From Candidatus Liptonbacteria bacterium (lineage in GTDB: Bacteria; Patescibacteriota; Minisyncoccia; UBA6257; 2-01-FULL-56-20), in the NCBI GenBank assembly GCA_016182105.1, contig JACOXZ010000002.1, forward strand, positions 1-34,642: a stretch of 34,642 bases of DNA, in the 5' to 3' direction. Made by a program: the position numbers and the translations under genes. The notes under the pieces were generated by a model. That model was not told where the DNA came from, searched no databases, and was given only the letters and a program-made list of their open reading frames with translations. Below, one piece after another: positions 17,597 to 27,046 of this stretch. Position 1 is the first letter of the stretch. The number at the start of each line of letters is the position of its first letter.

Positions 17597-18370
17597 TTAA
17601 ATTTTAGTAAGAATTCTAGGGCCCGCCTCCGTAATAGCGACTGTATGCTCAAAATGAGCAGCTAAAGACCCATCTCTAGTAACAAAACTATCGTCATCTT
17701 TGCGGATGACTTTTTCGCCCCCGGGAGGAGGGCTAGAGGAAACCATCGGCTCAATCGCCAAGACCATTCCGACCTCAAGCTCCGCTCCGCTTCCTCTACT
17801 CCCAAAATTTAGAACGGTTGGCTCTTCATGAAGACTACGGCCTACCCCGTGACCGGTAAGTGTTTTAATAATGGAAAATTTGTTCCGCTCCACAAAATTT
17901 TGAATAACTTGACCGATATCTCCCAACCTTTTACCAGGAGTACAGTGAGCCACGGCTAACTCGAGCGCTCTTTCGGTTACCTGTAACAATCGTCTGGCCT
18001 CGTCGCTAATCTTCCCGAGGCCGACTGTCAAAGCTGCGTCAACATAATAACCCCAGTACTTTAAACCGAGGTCAAGTTTAACGAGATCGCCTTCTTTTAA
18101 AACATAATTAGAGGGCAAGCCGTGAACCACAGTATCATTCACCGATACACAAAGAGCGGCCGGATAAGGTTTGCTCGAATTCGCTGGCTCGTAATTTAAA
18201 AAAGCCGCCTCGGCTTCGGCTTCTTTTATTAGGACTCTCGTAAGTTTCTCGAGATATTCTGTTGGTATGCCAGCCTTGGTTTCGTTTTTTAAAATCGTGA
18301 GTATCTGCGCGAGCCTATGCCCGGCTTCGGCCATTATTTCAATTTCGGCTTTGGTCTTTAAGGTGACCAT
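17597..18370 (-). CDS. map: Methionine aminopeptidase type I
   Basis: SVNDTVVHGLPSNYVLKEGDLVKLDLGLKYWGYYVDAALT; GHGVGRSLHEEP; EPMV. Confidence 0.96.
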   Translation of the reverse strand: MVTLKTKAEIEIMAEAGHRLAQILTILKNETKAGIPTEYLEKLTRVLIKEAEAEAAFLNYEPANSSKPYPAALCVSVNDTVVHGLPSNYVLKEGDLVKLDLGLKYWGYYVDAALTVGLGKISDEARRLLQVTERALELAVAHCTPGKRLGDIGQVIQNFVERNKFSIIKTLTGHGVGRSLHEEPTVLNFGSRGSGAELEVGMVLAIEPMVSSSPPPGGEKVIRKDDDSFVTRDGSLAAHFEHTVAITEAGPRILTKI

Positions 18371-18412
18371 CTCGACATAAATACTAAATTCTAATATCTA
18401 AATTCTAAACTG

Positions 18413-19084
18413 TTAAAGTTTGAGAAATCGATAGATATTGTTCAACACTTTATACGGCGCTGGCCGGCCGTCAATTTTTCTGATTTCATAGCCGTGTTTT
18501 TTGAAAAAACGAAAAACCGGTTCTGTCCGCTTATGATATTCCTCAAGCCTCACCTTTATAATTTCCGGCTTATCAAGAGTCCGGCGATATAAAGGACCTG
18601 CGCAAACCGGACAGTGCTTCGGGTTCTTTGAAGGGTAGTACCTTGTAAGAAGCGGCGCGCCGCAGACTTTACAGACAAAACGGCGGCTGTTGCGCTCGAT
18701 CGAAGAGGCGGCTGGAACCTCCAGAGAGAAAGGAAAAATATTTTTTTTGCCATAAAGCTTTTCGAGTTCCGGGAGAAGTTTTGTAGCCTCACCTAAGGTT
18801 CGCGGCGAACCGCTAAAGACCACTCCCCACCCCGCTGCGGCAATCACTTTAAGATGACGGATAACCTCTTTTACTACAAACTCGGGCGTCATTAACTTGC
18901 CGCTATCAAAAAGCTGTCTTTCCCTTTTAATAACCGATTCTTTCTGTTTTTTTGGATCATGCACAATAGACTCAAGCAAGTGGCCGGTATCAAAATAAAG
19001 AAGTCCTGCCTTATTCGCGACGAGAATCGCCTGGGTGCTTTTGCCGCTCCCCGGCGACCCGAAAAGAATCACGACAATCTTCAT
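18413..19084 (-). CDS. adk: Adenylate kinase (zinc-lid type)
   Basis: MKIVVILFGSPGSGKSTQA; CKVCG...CPVCAG lid; located after secY. Start 19084, not the ORF-track start. Confidence 0.9.
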   Translation of the reverse strand: MKIVVILFGSPGSGKSTQAILVANKAGLLYFDTGHLLESIVHDPKKQKESVIKRERQLFDSGKLMTPEFVVKEVIRHLKVIAAAGWGVVFSGSPRTLGEATKLLPELEKLYGKKNIFPFSLEVPAASSIERNSRRFVCKVCGAPLLTRYYPSKNPKHCPVCAGPLYRRTLDKPEIIKVRLEEYHKRTEPVFRFFKKHGYEIRKIDGRPAPYKVLNNIYRFLKL

Positions 19085-19327
19085 GCCAATTTTGTTCGAG
19101 CGAAGCGAGATGACAAAATTGAGCACCCCGCCCTAATTTTGCTTCTGAATTTCAAGTGCGGCGCGAGGGCGAATAGCCCTGCCCTATTCGGGCAAGCGCC
19201 GCTTGCTGACCTTTGGTATTTACTTTGTTTCATAGATTTTTGTGACATCATTAGCAAAATTAGAGCGGGGTGAAGGTTTTGTGACCAAAATTTCTTCACC
19301 TTCGGCTCTAAATTTTGGACAAAACTC
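19085..19327 (-). repeat. Three-hairpin intergenic element (secY|adk)
   Basis: Arms 19087-19095/19113-19121, 19124-19143/19253-19272, and about 19275-19293/19310-19325. Confidence 0.85.
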
Positions 19328-19328
19328 T

Positions 19329-20600
19329 TCAAGTAATCTCATCGTATTCGCGGACAGTAAGCTGGGAGTTAATTTGACGCATTGTCTCGAGGGCCACGGC
19401 GACCACGATCAAAAGCGCTGTTCCGCTTATGCTTAAAACCTGAATGCCTGTTACCTTCTGAACGATCAATGGCAAAACCGCAATCAGACCCAAAAATACG
19501 GCTCCAAAAAATGTGATTTTATTGAGGACGCTCGAGAAGAAACGACCGGTCGCTTCCCCTGGCCTGATCCCAGGAATAAAACCGCCGCTCCGCTGAAGGT
19601 TCTTGGCCACTTCGTCGGAATTGAAGGTAATTGAGGTGTAAAAATATGTAAAGATAAAAACCAGAAGGAAGTAGATTACGCCGTAGAAAAGCTGATTGCT
19701 CAAAAAACGATTGACTATATCGTTAACTTTCAAGGCCAAATCCGTGGAAACCACTGAAATAATTTGGGCAAAAAATTGAGGGAAGAGCAGAACCGAGATC
19801 GCAAAAATCAAAGGAATCATACCAGCCTGATTGACCTTTAAGGGAAGATAACTCGAGACGCCGCCGTACATTTTCATCCCCCGCACCCTGCGGGCATAAG
19901 CAATCGGCACTTTCCGCTCGCCTTCATTTAAATAAACAATGCCGGCGACAAGCAGCACAGCGATGATAAGAAAACCAAAGTAGACAGGAAGAGCTGCCGG
20001 AGTATAGGAAGCTAAAGCCGCCCCGACGTAGGACGGGAGTCCTGCCACTATTCCAGCAATAATTATCAAGGATATTCCGTTTCCGATTTTTTGTTCGCTT
20101 ATGAGCTCCCCAAACCACAAAGCAATCATTGAACCGGTTGTAATCACAAGAACATTCACGAGCATCCCGAATAAATTTGGCCGGTCAATCACATTTTGAC
20201 TGCTAAGAAGAGTAAGGAAGCCGTAGGCTTGAAGCATAGCTAAGGGGACAGTGAGGAGGCGAGAGTATTGATTAAACTTGGCCTGACCGCGAGCGCCTTC
20301 TTCGTAATAAAGACGTTTGAATTTAGGGAAAACGATGGTTAAGAGTTGCATGATAATTGTCGCCGTGATATAAGGACCGACTCCAAGCATGGCAATCGAA
20401 AGATTTGAAAGCCCGCCGCCGGAGAAAAGATTTAGAAACCCGAGAAGCTGATTGGAATTAAAATAGGCTTGAAGACGGCTTGCGTCCACCTCGGGAATAG
20501 GAATTGCGGCGAGTAGTCGGAAGGCCACAAGAAGGCCAGCCACGATTAAAATCTTTTTTTTAAGATCCTTAACCCTAAAAATCTGGAGAAATCGGTTCAT
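19329..20600 (-). CDS. secY: Protein translocase subunit SecY
   Basis: MNRFLQIFRVKDLKKKILIVAGLLVAFRLLAAIPIPEVDASRL; RSGGFIPGIRPGEAT. Start inside the ORF-track frame. Confidence 0.96.
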   Translation of the reverse strand: MNRFLQIFRVKDLKKKILIVAGLLVAFRLLAAIPIPEVDASRLQAYFNSNQLLGFLNLFSGGGLSNLSIAMLGVGPYITATIIMQLLTIVFPKFKRLYYEEGARGQAKFNQYSRLLTVPLAMLQAYGFLTLLSSQNVIDRPNLFGMLVNVLVITTGSMIALWFGELISEQKIGNGISLIIIAGIVAGLPSYVGAALASYTPAALPVYFGFLIIAVLLVAGIVYLNEGERKVPIAYARRVRGMKMYGGVSSYLPLKVNQAGMIPLIFAISVLLFPQFFAQIISVVSTDLALKVNDIVNRFLSNQLFYGVIYFLLVFIFTYFYTSITFNSDEVAKNLQRSGGFIPGIRPGEATGRFFSSVLNKITFFGAVFLGLIAVLPLIVQKVTGIQVLSISGTALLIVVAVALETMRQINSQLTVREYDEIT

Positions 20601-20836
20601 GCCAATTTTACTCGCGAGCGCAAGCAGTCCTGCGCAGCACGAGCGATTGTAAAATTGAGCACCCCGCACCTTTTGGGGCAAAGACAAGGTGCTATCACCC
20701 AATCAGAGCCGCAAGGCGACTTCGTCTTTTGATATTGTATTTGCATAATCATTGCTACAAAAGGTGCGGGGTCTAAGGTGTTTGCAACCAAAAATCATTC
20801 GTTCGATGACTCTGATTTTTGGGCAAAACCTAAGAC
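20601..20836 (-). repeat. Three-hairpin intergenic element (rplO|secY)
   Basis: Arms 20603-20611/20649-20657, 20661-20675/20758-20772, 20771-20797/20813-20836. Confidence 0.85.
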
Positions 20837-21271
20837 TTTTCCGCCGGCTGCCTCTATCTTGATTTTAGCACTTTTAGAAACCTTAAGGCCCCGAAGAGTA
20901 AAGGGTGTTTGAATCTCGCCATCTCCTAAAATCTTAACTTCCCCTCGATAACGGCTGGGTAAAAGACCGAAGCTTTTTAGTTTCTCTCTATCAATTGTGA
21001 GTTCGACTTTTCCAGTTGCAAGAATCTTCACTGCCTTGGCTAAGTCCTTAATATTTAAAGTCAGTGGCTTAGGGCCTTTGGGCTTATTCTGGAAGCCGCG
21101 TTTTTTAGGGATACGCAGAATCAGATCCCTTTGTGCCGGCCTGATCCGGCGTCCGGCCCGGGACTTCTGACCCTTCTGCCCTCGGCCAGAGTAGGTGCCA
21201 CGCTTTCCGCCCCGGCCTATCCTTTTCACTCTTTTAGATTTAAAAGCTGGTTTTAGTTCGTGAAGTTGCAT
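20795..21271 (-). CDS. rplO: 50S ribosomal protein L15
   Basis: MQLHELKPAFKSKRVKRIGRGGKRGTYSGRGQKGQKSRAG. Confidence 0.96.
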   Translation of the reverse strand: MQLHELKPAFKSKRVKRIGRGGKRGTYSGRGQKGQKSRAGRRIRPAQRDLILRIPKKRGFQNKPKGPKPLTLNIKDLAKAVKILATGKVELTIDREKLKSFGLLPSRYRGEVKILGDGEIQTPFTLRGLKVSKSAKIKIEAAGGKVLGFAQKSESSNE

Positions 21272-21507
21272 GCCCCGTAGGAAATAAAGTATTTTCCGTG
21301 ATTACTGCTCTAGACCTTTAAAATAATTTTTTAATCTATATTTGATGAATCTTTTGCCTACCCCAGTTTTTTGTAGAAAATACTTTACCAACATTATGTT
21401 TTTAAGAGCTTTTTCTTTAGATTTTAGAGAAAACCAATGTATAGGTTACCATCTTTAACGCTTTTTAAGATATAGACATAAAACATAATGATTTCCTACG
21501 GGGCATG
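21269..21507 (-). repeat. Inverted repeat filling the rpsE|rplO gap
   Basis: CATGCCCCGTAGGAAAT (21269-21285) / ATTTCCTACGGGGCATG (21491-21507), perfect 17 bp. Confidence 0.9.
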
Positions 21508-21969
21508 TCAAACCTTCAGTTTCTTTAGCGCCTCTATCGTCGCTAGGGCGTTAGTGAGTTTGTTCGGCGTGCGGCCGAGGCACTTCGCGGTCGCGTCTTT
21601 GACTCCAGCCAAATTCAAAACAAAACGCACAGCGCCTCCTGCTCGAAGCCCATGGCCAACGCTTGCTGGTTTAAGCAAAACCCGAGCGGCGCTGTACTTG
21701 GCTTGCGTCTCATGGGCAATAGTCCGGCCATCTCTGATGTTCACAGCGATTAGATTCTTTTTGGCATCTGACTTGGCTTTTTCAACCGCTCTTGCGACAT
21801 CGAGCCCCTTCGCAATGCCCACCCCCACTCGGCCCCTTTCGTCGCCAACGACGACCGTAGCCCTAAAGCGAAAGCGCTTGCCGCCGGCCACCACCCGCGT
21901 CACTCGGCGTATATCTAAAACTTTGTCTTTAAACTCGTCTTTTTGAAATTTAATAAAACCTCTTGCCAT
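21508..21969 (-). CDS. rpsE: 30S ribosomal protein S5
   Basis: KVLDIRRVTRVVAGGKRFRFRATVVVGDERGRVGVGIAKG. Confidence 0.97.
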   Translation of the reverse strand: MARGFIKFQKDEFKDKVLDIRRVTRVVAGGKRFRFRATVVVGDERGRVGVGIAKGLDVARAVEKAKSDAKKNLIAVNIRDGRTIAHETQAKYSAARVLLKPASVGHGLRAGGAVRFVLNLAGVKDATAKCLGRTPNKLTNALATIEALKKLKV

Positions 21970-21976
21970 CGTGAAA

Positions 21977-22339
21977 TCAAATTTTTAAACCGGCCTTTCG
22001 CACCGCCTCCGCGAGTTCTTTTATGCGACCGTGGTAGCGATAATGACGCCTGTCCAAGACGCATCTTTTAATGCCTAACTCAGAGGCCTTTTTTCCAATA
22101 AGCGCGCCGACTAGGGCTGCTTGCTCGGCTTTCTTGCCTCGACGCTCGCTTTCTTTTAACTCCCGACTTGAAGCCTGGGCGAGGGTGTGGCCTTTCTCGT
22201 CATCAATGAGTTGTGCGTAGATCAACCTATTACTTCGAAAAACAGAAAGCCTAGGGAGATCGACTCGGCCAAAAATTTTGGCTCTCGTACGCTTGACTCG
22301 CCTTTGCCTTATTCTGTTTAAAATTTTACTTTTACTCAT
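21977..22339 (-). CDS. rplR: 50S ribosomal protein L18
   Basis: RLSVFRSNRLIYAQLIDDEKGHTLAQASS; VLDRRHYRYHGRIKELAEAVRKAGLKI. Confidence 0.96.
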   Translation of the reverse strand: MSKSKILNRIRQRRVKRTRAKIFGRVDLPRLSVFRSNRLIYAQLIDDEKGHTLAQASSRELKESERRGKKAEQAALVGALIGKKASELGIKRCVLDRRHYRYHGRIKELAEAVRKAGLKI

Positions 22340-22347
22340 TTCAATCT

Positions 22348-22899
22348 TTAGGCAGCGGCGCTCGTAGTCGTGGCTTTTTTCCCGGCCTTTCGTCGAATAA
22401 CCTCGCCTTTATAATGGATACCTTTGCCTTTATAAGGTTCTGGTTTTTTAAAGGCACGGATTTGAGCAGCCACCTCGCCGACCAATTCTTTATCAATGCC
22501 CGAAATTTTAATCGTATTTTTATCAACGACGATTGTAGTGCCCTCCGGCGGCAGGAAGCGCACCGGCTTCACATAACCCAATGCTAAGACGAGCGTTTTA
22601 CCTTCAAGGCTGGCTCGGTAGCCAATGCCTTCTATTTCTAAGATTTTTTGAAAACCTTGAGAGACTCCTAAAATAGCGTTTTTGGTTAAAGCGACGAAAG
22701 TTCCGGTATTAGCTCTCGCTTGTTTTGTGCTGCCTTCCCTTTCGATTGCTAGGGAGTCTTTTTCCATTTTGACCCGAACGCCAGCTAAGACTTTTAGGCG
22801 GCGCTCGCCCTTGGGGCCCTTAAAAATTAAAAAGTCGCCATCCTTATGGACACTTACGCCTTCACTAAATTGAATTGGGTTTTTAGCTAAACGTGACAT
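22348..22899 (-). CDS. rplF: 50S ribosomal protein L6
   Basis: MSRLAKNPIQFSEGVSV...PEPYKGKGIHYKGEVIRRKAGK. Start inside the ORF-track frame. Confidence 0.95.
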   Translation of the reverse strand: MSRLAKNPIQFSEGVSVHKDGDFLIFKGPKGERRLKVLAGVRVKMEKDSLAIEREGSTKQARANTGTFVALTKNAILGVSQGFQKILEIEGIGYRASLEGKTLVLALGYVKPVRFLPPEGTTIVVDKNTIKISGIDKELVGEVAAQIRAFKKPEPYKGKGIHYKGEVIRRKAGKKATTTSAAA

Positions 22900-22960
22900 G
22901 CCAATTTTGTTCGAGCGAAGCGAGATGACAAAGTGGGGGGTGAAGGTCAAGACCTTCACC
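22900..22960 (-). repeat. Short two-hairpin intergenic element (rpsH|rplF)
   Basis: GGTGAAGGTC AA GACCTTCACC (22939-22960) plus an H3-like hairpin next to the L6 ATG. Confidence 0.8.
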
Positions 22961-23336
22961 AAATTTCGAATAAATACTCGCCGCCGACCTTAATTTTTTT
23001 AGCTCCTCGGTTTTCCATTACTCCTTTGGGTGTTGTGAGAATCGCGAGTCCGTGACTGCCCTTCACGGGTCTTAAGTCGCGGTAGCCAATGTAAAAACGA
23101 CGACCGGGCTTGCTCCGAATTTTGAAATCAGAAATTGCCGGCTCGCCATCTCTATAGGCCAATTTGACCTCCATAAAACTTTTTCGGTCAATATTTTTCT
23201 TTTGGACGTCGGTTAGATATTTTTTTTGAACTAAAATTTTGGCGATCTCAAAATCCATCTTTGAAAAAGGAATGAAAACGGCCTCTTTTTTAGCCCGCCC
23301 AGCGTTTTTAATTTTAGCAAGGAAATCGTAGTACAT
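22956..23336 (-). CDS. rpsH: 30S ribosomal protein S8
   Basis: DFLAKIKNAGRAKKEAVFIPFSKMDFEIAKIL; GLAILTTPKGVMENRGAKK. Confidence 0.95.
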   Translation of the reverse strand: MYYDFLAKIKNAGRAKKEAVFIPFSKMDFEIAKILVQKKYLTDVQKKNIDRKSFMEVKLAYRDGEPAISDFKIRSKPGRRFYIGYRDLRPVKGSHGLAILTTPKGVMENRGAKKIKVGGEYLFEIW

Positions 23337-23562
23337 GCCAATGTTATCTAACCGAGCACATAAATATTTAGCGCCTCGACTTTATGTGCTCCGGTTAGCC
23401 ATAACATTGAGCACCCCGCCCCTTTGCTCACATGATTTGGACAACGAATCAAAGCTGAGCGGAGCGATTCGACTGCGTCTTTGTTTTGATGTGTCATTGT
23501 AATCTTAACCATAAAGGGGCGGGGTGAGGGTCAAGCCCTTCACCAAGATGATTTCTTGACCC
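23337..23562 (-). repeat. Three-hairpin intergenic element (rpsN|rpsH)
   Basis: Arms 23339-23347/23401-23409, 23412-23425/23513-23526, 23528-23535/23555-23562. Confidence 0.85.
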
Positions 23563-23725
23563 CGGGGATCTCTCCTCGGGTCGCCATCTCTCTAAAACAG
23601 ATTCGGCAAAGACCAAACTTCCTCATATAACCTCGTTTGCGGCCGCAACGAAAACAGCGCCGAACAATTCTCGAGGGAAATTTCGGCTTCTTTTTACTTC
23701 TTGCAATAACAGAGGTTTTTGGCAT
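23540..23725 (-). CDS. rpsN: 30S ribosomal protein S14 type Z
   Basis: [38 protein letters not shown]. Confidence 0.97.
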   Translation of the reverse strand: MPKTSVIARSKKKPKFPSRIVRRCFRCGRKRGYMRKFGLCRICFREMATRGEIPGVKKSSW

Positions 23726-23729
23726 GAAA

Positions 23730-24236
23730 TTATTTTTTCTTTAGCGGCGCTCCTAAACGACGGAGAGCTTCGATCGCCGCCTCCCTGTCTTTAACCCTCG
23801 GCACCAAAGACACTTCCAAAGTAAAAACAACGGGCGACAGCTCCGGATTAACTTCGGGAAAGGCAAATTGTTCTTTAAAGCCGAGGCTCAATACCCCGCC
23901 GCCGTCAATGGACTTGAGGCTAAGGCCGCTAAAATCCCTGACTCGAGGCAGGACTATTTTAACCAAACGCTCAAAAAAATCAACCATTTTTTGGCGCCGG
24001 AGAGTTACTTTTAGACCTATGATTTGACCCTCGCGGATTTTAAAACCAGCGATAGAACGTCTCGCGCGTCTTACTTCCGGCTTCTGTCCGGCAAGAAGCC
24101 CAATATCGCGGCTTACCTGAACTAAGGTTTTTTCTTCAAAATTAGGCTGTGAACTCAATCGTCCAAGACCGGCATTAATCACAATCTTTTCCAAAAATTT
24201 CTTTATTTGGACTTTTTCGTCTTTGCTTCTAATCAT
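23730..24236 (-). CDS. rplE: 50S ribosomal protein L5
   Basis: [46 protein letters not shown]. Confidence 0.95.
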   Translation of the reverse strand: MIRSKDEKVQIKKFLEKIVINAGLGRLSSQPNFEEKTLVQVSRDIGLLAGQKPEVRRARRSIAGFKIREGQIIGLKVTLRRQKMVDFFERLVKIVLPRVRDFSGLSLKSIDGGGVLSLGFKEQFAFPEVNPELSPVVFTLEVSLVPRVKDREAAIEALRRLGAPLKKK

Positions 24237-24239
24237 TTT

Positions 24240-24545
24240 TTAAGTGGCGGCTTCGCATTTGCGACAAAAACGCACTTTTTGATTGCCCTCGAAGCGGTAA
24301 CCGACGCGAGTCGGCTTTTTACAGCTTCGGCAAATAAGCATAACTTTTGAACCCCAAATTGGCCTTGCGACATTCACCACTTCTCCTTTCTGGCCCTGAC
24401 GCTTTGGCTTCACTTTCTTTTTATAAAGATTCAATCCTTCGACAGTTAGCTTCTGCTTATCAGGATAGACAGTCAAAACCGAACCACTTTTCCCGCGGTC
24501 TTTTCCGGAAATAATTCTTACCTGGTCGCCTTTTTTAATATTCAT
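24240..24545 (-). CDS. rplX: 50S ribosomal protein L24
   Basis: MNIKKGDQVRIISGKDRGKSGSVLTVYPDKQKLTVEGLNLYKKKVKPKRQGQKGEVV. Confidence 0.96.
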   Translation of the reverse strand: MNIKKGDQVRIISGKDRGKSGSVLTVYPDKQKLTVEGLNLYKKKVKPKRQGQKGEVVNVARPIWGSKVMLICRSCKKPTRVGYRFEGNQKVRFCRKCEAAT

Positions 24546-24646
24546 CCCGTTAGAAAATTAAACATATCGTCAGTCCGACTAATCAACGATAAATCAATAT
24601 TAGATTGCACTTTTATTCGAAACATGGTCTTTAATTTTCTAACGGG
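24546..24646 (-). repeat. Inverted repeat filling the rplN|rplX gap
   Basis: CCCGTTAGAAAATTAAA (24546-24562) / TTTAATTTTCTAACGGG (24630-24646), perfect 17 bp, abutting the L24 ATG. Confidence 0.9.
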
Positions 24647-24707
24647 ATTCATGATGCGAATTTTCGCATATTCGTAGATTGGCATTTGATTTGGGTATTG
24701 GCATCAC

Positions 24708-25076
24708 CTAGACTATTTCTTCGGCCAGAGTCATTACTTTTTCGAAACCTTTGGTTTTGAGCTCCCGAGGCATTGGTCCGAAAACCCGAGTGGCAATCGG
24801 CTCGCCCTTGGGGTCAACCAAAACCACGGCGTTTTCATCAAAACGGATATATGAACCATCAGGACGACGAAGCGGCTCCCTTGCGCGAACAATTAAAACC
24901 CGGACAATGTCTTTTTTCTTCACCGACTTTCTGGGTTCGGCCACTTGGACTGAAGCAATCACCACATCCCCGATCCGGCCGTAGCGATGGCGAGTCCCGC
25001 CTAAAATTCTAAAACACCGGACTATTTTAGCTCCGGAATTGTCCGCGACTTTTAAAATGGAACGTTCCTGAATCAT
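24708..25076 (-). CDS. rplN: 50S ribosomal protein L14
   Basis: [46 protein letters not shown]. Confidence 0.97.
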   Translation of the reverse strand: MIQERSILKVADNSGAKIVRCFRILGGTRHRYGRIGDVVIASVQVAEPRKSVKKKDIVRVLIVRAREPLRRPDGSYIRFDENAVVLVDPKGEPIATRVFGPMPRELKTKGFEKVMTLAEEIV

Positions 25077-25324
25077 GCTTTAGATACTATTTTCCACCTT
25101 TTCTCTTTGGAAAGAGGCCTTGTCTCTTCGATCACAACTTTGTCGCCAGTCTTATATTCGTTATTCTCGTCATGGGCTTTGAAATTTTGGCTGACTTTAA
25201 AATACCTAAGATATTTAGGGTGTTTTTTCATCCGGCTCACGGTCACCACTCTCGTCTTTACCATTTTGTCGCTCGTCACGAGTCCCGCTATTCTCCTTTT
25301 TTTACTCCTTTTTTCCTTGGTCAT
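25073..25324 (-). CDS. rpsQ: 30S ribosomal protein S17
   Basis: [67 protein letters not shown]. Confidence 0.96.
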   Translation of the reverse strand: MTKEKRSKKRRIAGLVTSDKMVKTRVVTVSRMKKHPKYLRYFKVSQNFKAHDENNEYKTGDKVVIEETRPLSKEKRWKIVSKA

Positions 25325-25508
25325 TGTTTATAAAAGTTTGGATTCTCGCTATGTCCTTCCTTAAAGATCTAAGTTCTTGAATGTCTTTGACTTTACCAGC
25401 TGCTAGGTCGAATTTTAGAATCCGCAACTTCTCTCGACTTTCCCCAAGAAGCTTATGTAATTCTGAAACGGGCTTATTTTTTAGTTCTTGAATCTCTCTT
25501 CTTTTCAT
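25302..25508 (-). CDS. rpmC: 50S ribosomal protein L29
   Basis: [58 protein letters not shown]. Confidence 0.94.
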   Translation of the reverse strand: MKRREIQELKNKPVSELHKLLGESREKLRILKFDLAAGKVKDIQELRSLRKDIARIQTFINNDQGKKE

Positions 25509-25637
25509 CCCTCACCCTTCGGAGATCATGCGCTTTTTTTCAAAGCATGATCTTATCTGACGAGCGACCTTGAGAAGATATATTTTGTCTTTAGTACTCA
25601 TTGTGATGACGTAGAGAAAATCTCCGAAGGGTGAGGG
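25509..25637 (-). repeat. Inverted repeat filling the rplP|rpmC gap
   Basis: CCCTCACCCTTCGGAGAT (25509-25526) / ATCTCCGAAGGGTGAGGG (25620-25637), perfect 18 bp, abutting the L29 ATG. Confidence 0.9.
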
Positions 25638-25638
25638 A

Positions 25639-26049
25639 TCATTTGCCGATAACTTTAGTTTTAAAAGGCAACTTATAGGCAGCTCGCTCCAGGGCCCCTG
25701 TGGCTATTTCTTTGCTTACGCCGTCAACTTCAAAAATGATTCGGCCGGGCTTTACGGGAAAAACATAATGATCAACACTGCCCTTGCCGCCGCCCATGGT
25801 GGTCTCGGGCGGCCTCAAGGTCACCGGCTTATCAGGAAATACTCTGATCCACATCCTGCCTTCACGCTTCATAAAATGCGTAATCGCTTTCCGCGCTGCC
25901 TCAATTTGTCTGGAATTAAGCCAGGAGGGCTCGAGGGCTTTGAGGCCGTACTCGCCGTAATTTAACTCCAAGCCGCGAGTTTCCACTTGTCGCTTCCGCG
26001 AACGCCCCTTCTGCCACTTACGATGTTTAACTTTTTTAGGAATGAGCAT
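25639..26049 (-). CDS. rplP: 50S ribosomal protein L16
   Basis: [77 protein letters not shown]. Start inside the ORF-track frame. Confidence 0.96.
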   Translation of the reverse strand: MLIPKKVKHRKWQKGRSRKRQVETRGLELNYGEYGLKALEPSWLNSRQIEAARKAITHFMKREGRMWIRVFPDKPVTLRPPETTMGGGKGSVDHYVFPVKPGRIIFEVDGVSKEIATGALERAAYKLPFKTKVIGK

Positions 26050-26050
26050 G

Positions 26051-26725
26051 TCAGTTTTTTTCTTCGCGGATATTGGTATGGATTTCTCCCTTATAAATCC
26101 AGACCTTGACGCCAATTGTTCCGTAAGTGGTATAAGCTACTGCGTGTCCATAATCAATGTCAGCTCTTAAGGTCTGGAGCGGCAAAGAGCCGGATTTAAG
26201 GTGTTCTCTTCTCGCAATTTCGTTGCCGTCCAGCCTGCCGGCTACTTGGATCTTCGCTCCTTTTACTGCTTTATTTTGAGAGATTAGATCCAAATATTTT
26301 TTTATCGTCCGGCGGAAAGGCAGACGCTTCTCGAAATCCCAGGCAATTTGCTCGGCCGTATATTGGGCGGAGATTTCGGAACGTTTAAGTTCTTCGACAG
26401 TCACGCTCAAATCCGAGCCTAATTTGCCGCCCCTAAGTTTTTTTAACTCCTTCTCGAGCGACTTGGTTAAGTCTTCTATTCCTTTGCCGCCTCGGCCGAT
26501 AATGAGGCCTGGTCTCGCTGACTTGATTGTAATTCGCAATTTGTTGGAAGTCCTGTTTATCTCAACTGAAACAATGCCAGCCTGGCTGATTTTCGATTTA
26601 ATCACTCGTCTTACGGCCTCATCCTCCTCGAGAAATTTCTTGTAACCACGGTTTACAAACCAGCGCACCGGCCAATCGCGCGTTATACCCGACCTGAATG
26701 ATTGTGGATTAATTTTCTGCCCCAT
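26051..26725 (-). CDS. rpsC: 30S ribosomal protein S3
   Basis: [51 protein letters not shown]. Confidence 0.97.
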   Translation of the reverse strand: MGQKINPQSFRSGITRDWPVRWFVNRGYKKFLEEDEAVRRVIKSKISQAGIVSVEINRTSNKLRITIKSARPGLIIGRGGKGIEDLTKSLEKELKKLRGGKLGSDLSVTVEELKRSEISAQYTAEQIAWDFEKRLPFRRTIKKYLDLISQNKAVKGAKIQVAGRLDGNEIARREHLKSGSLPLQTLRADIDYGHAVAYTTYGTIGVKVWIYKGEIHTNIREEKN

Positions 26726-27046
26726 GCCAATTTTGTCCCCGTTAGATATCGAGTGATTTAACGCCTACGACTAAATATTGATTATTGCTATTTTTAATAT
26801 AAACCATGATTTCTTAGTTTTATCTAACGGGGCCACAAAATTGAGCACCCAGCTCTAATTTTGCTTGTGAATTTCAGGTGCGGCGCGAGGGCGAATAGCC
26901 CTGCCCTATTCGGGCAAGCGCCGCATGATGTTATGTTGTTTGGATATTGTATCATATCTTAATTTTCTAAATCTTGGACAAAATTAGGGCTGGGTTAAGA
27001 TTTTGTAATGAAAATTTACACTTCGTTCAGTTTTCAAACAAAATCT
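26726..27046 (-). repeat. Three-hairpin intergenic element (rplV|rpsC)
   Basis: Arms 26728-26748/26821-26843, 26847-26865/26979-26995, 26999-27014/27031-27046; contains a 45-nt block identical to 19158-19202. Confidence 0.87.

Noticed and set aside
20601-20702. N-terminal 34-residue extension of SecY in the ORF track
   Set aside because: The extension is translation of the intergenic hairpin element; SecY begins at MNRFLQIF (20600).
21272-21490. A missing L30 gene hidden in the S5-L15 gap
   Set aside because: The gap is AT-rich with inverted repeats and no ORF resembling L30; L30 absence is a known CPR trait.
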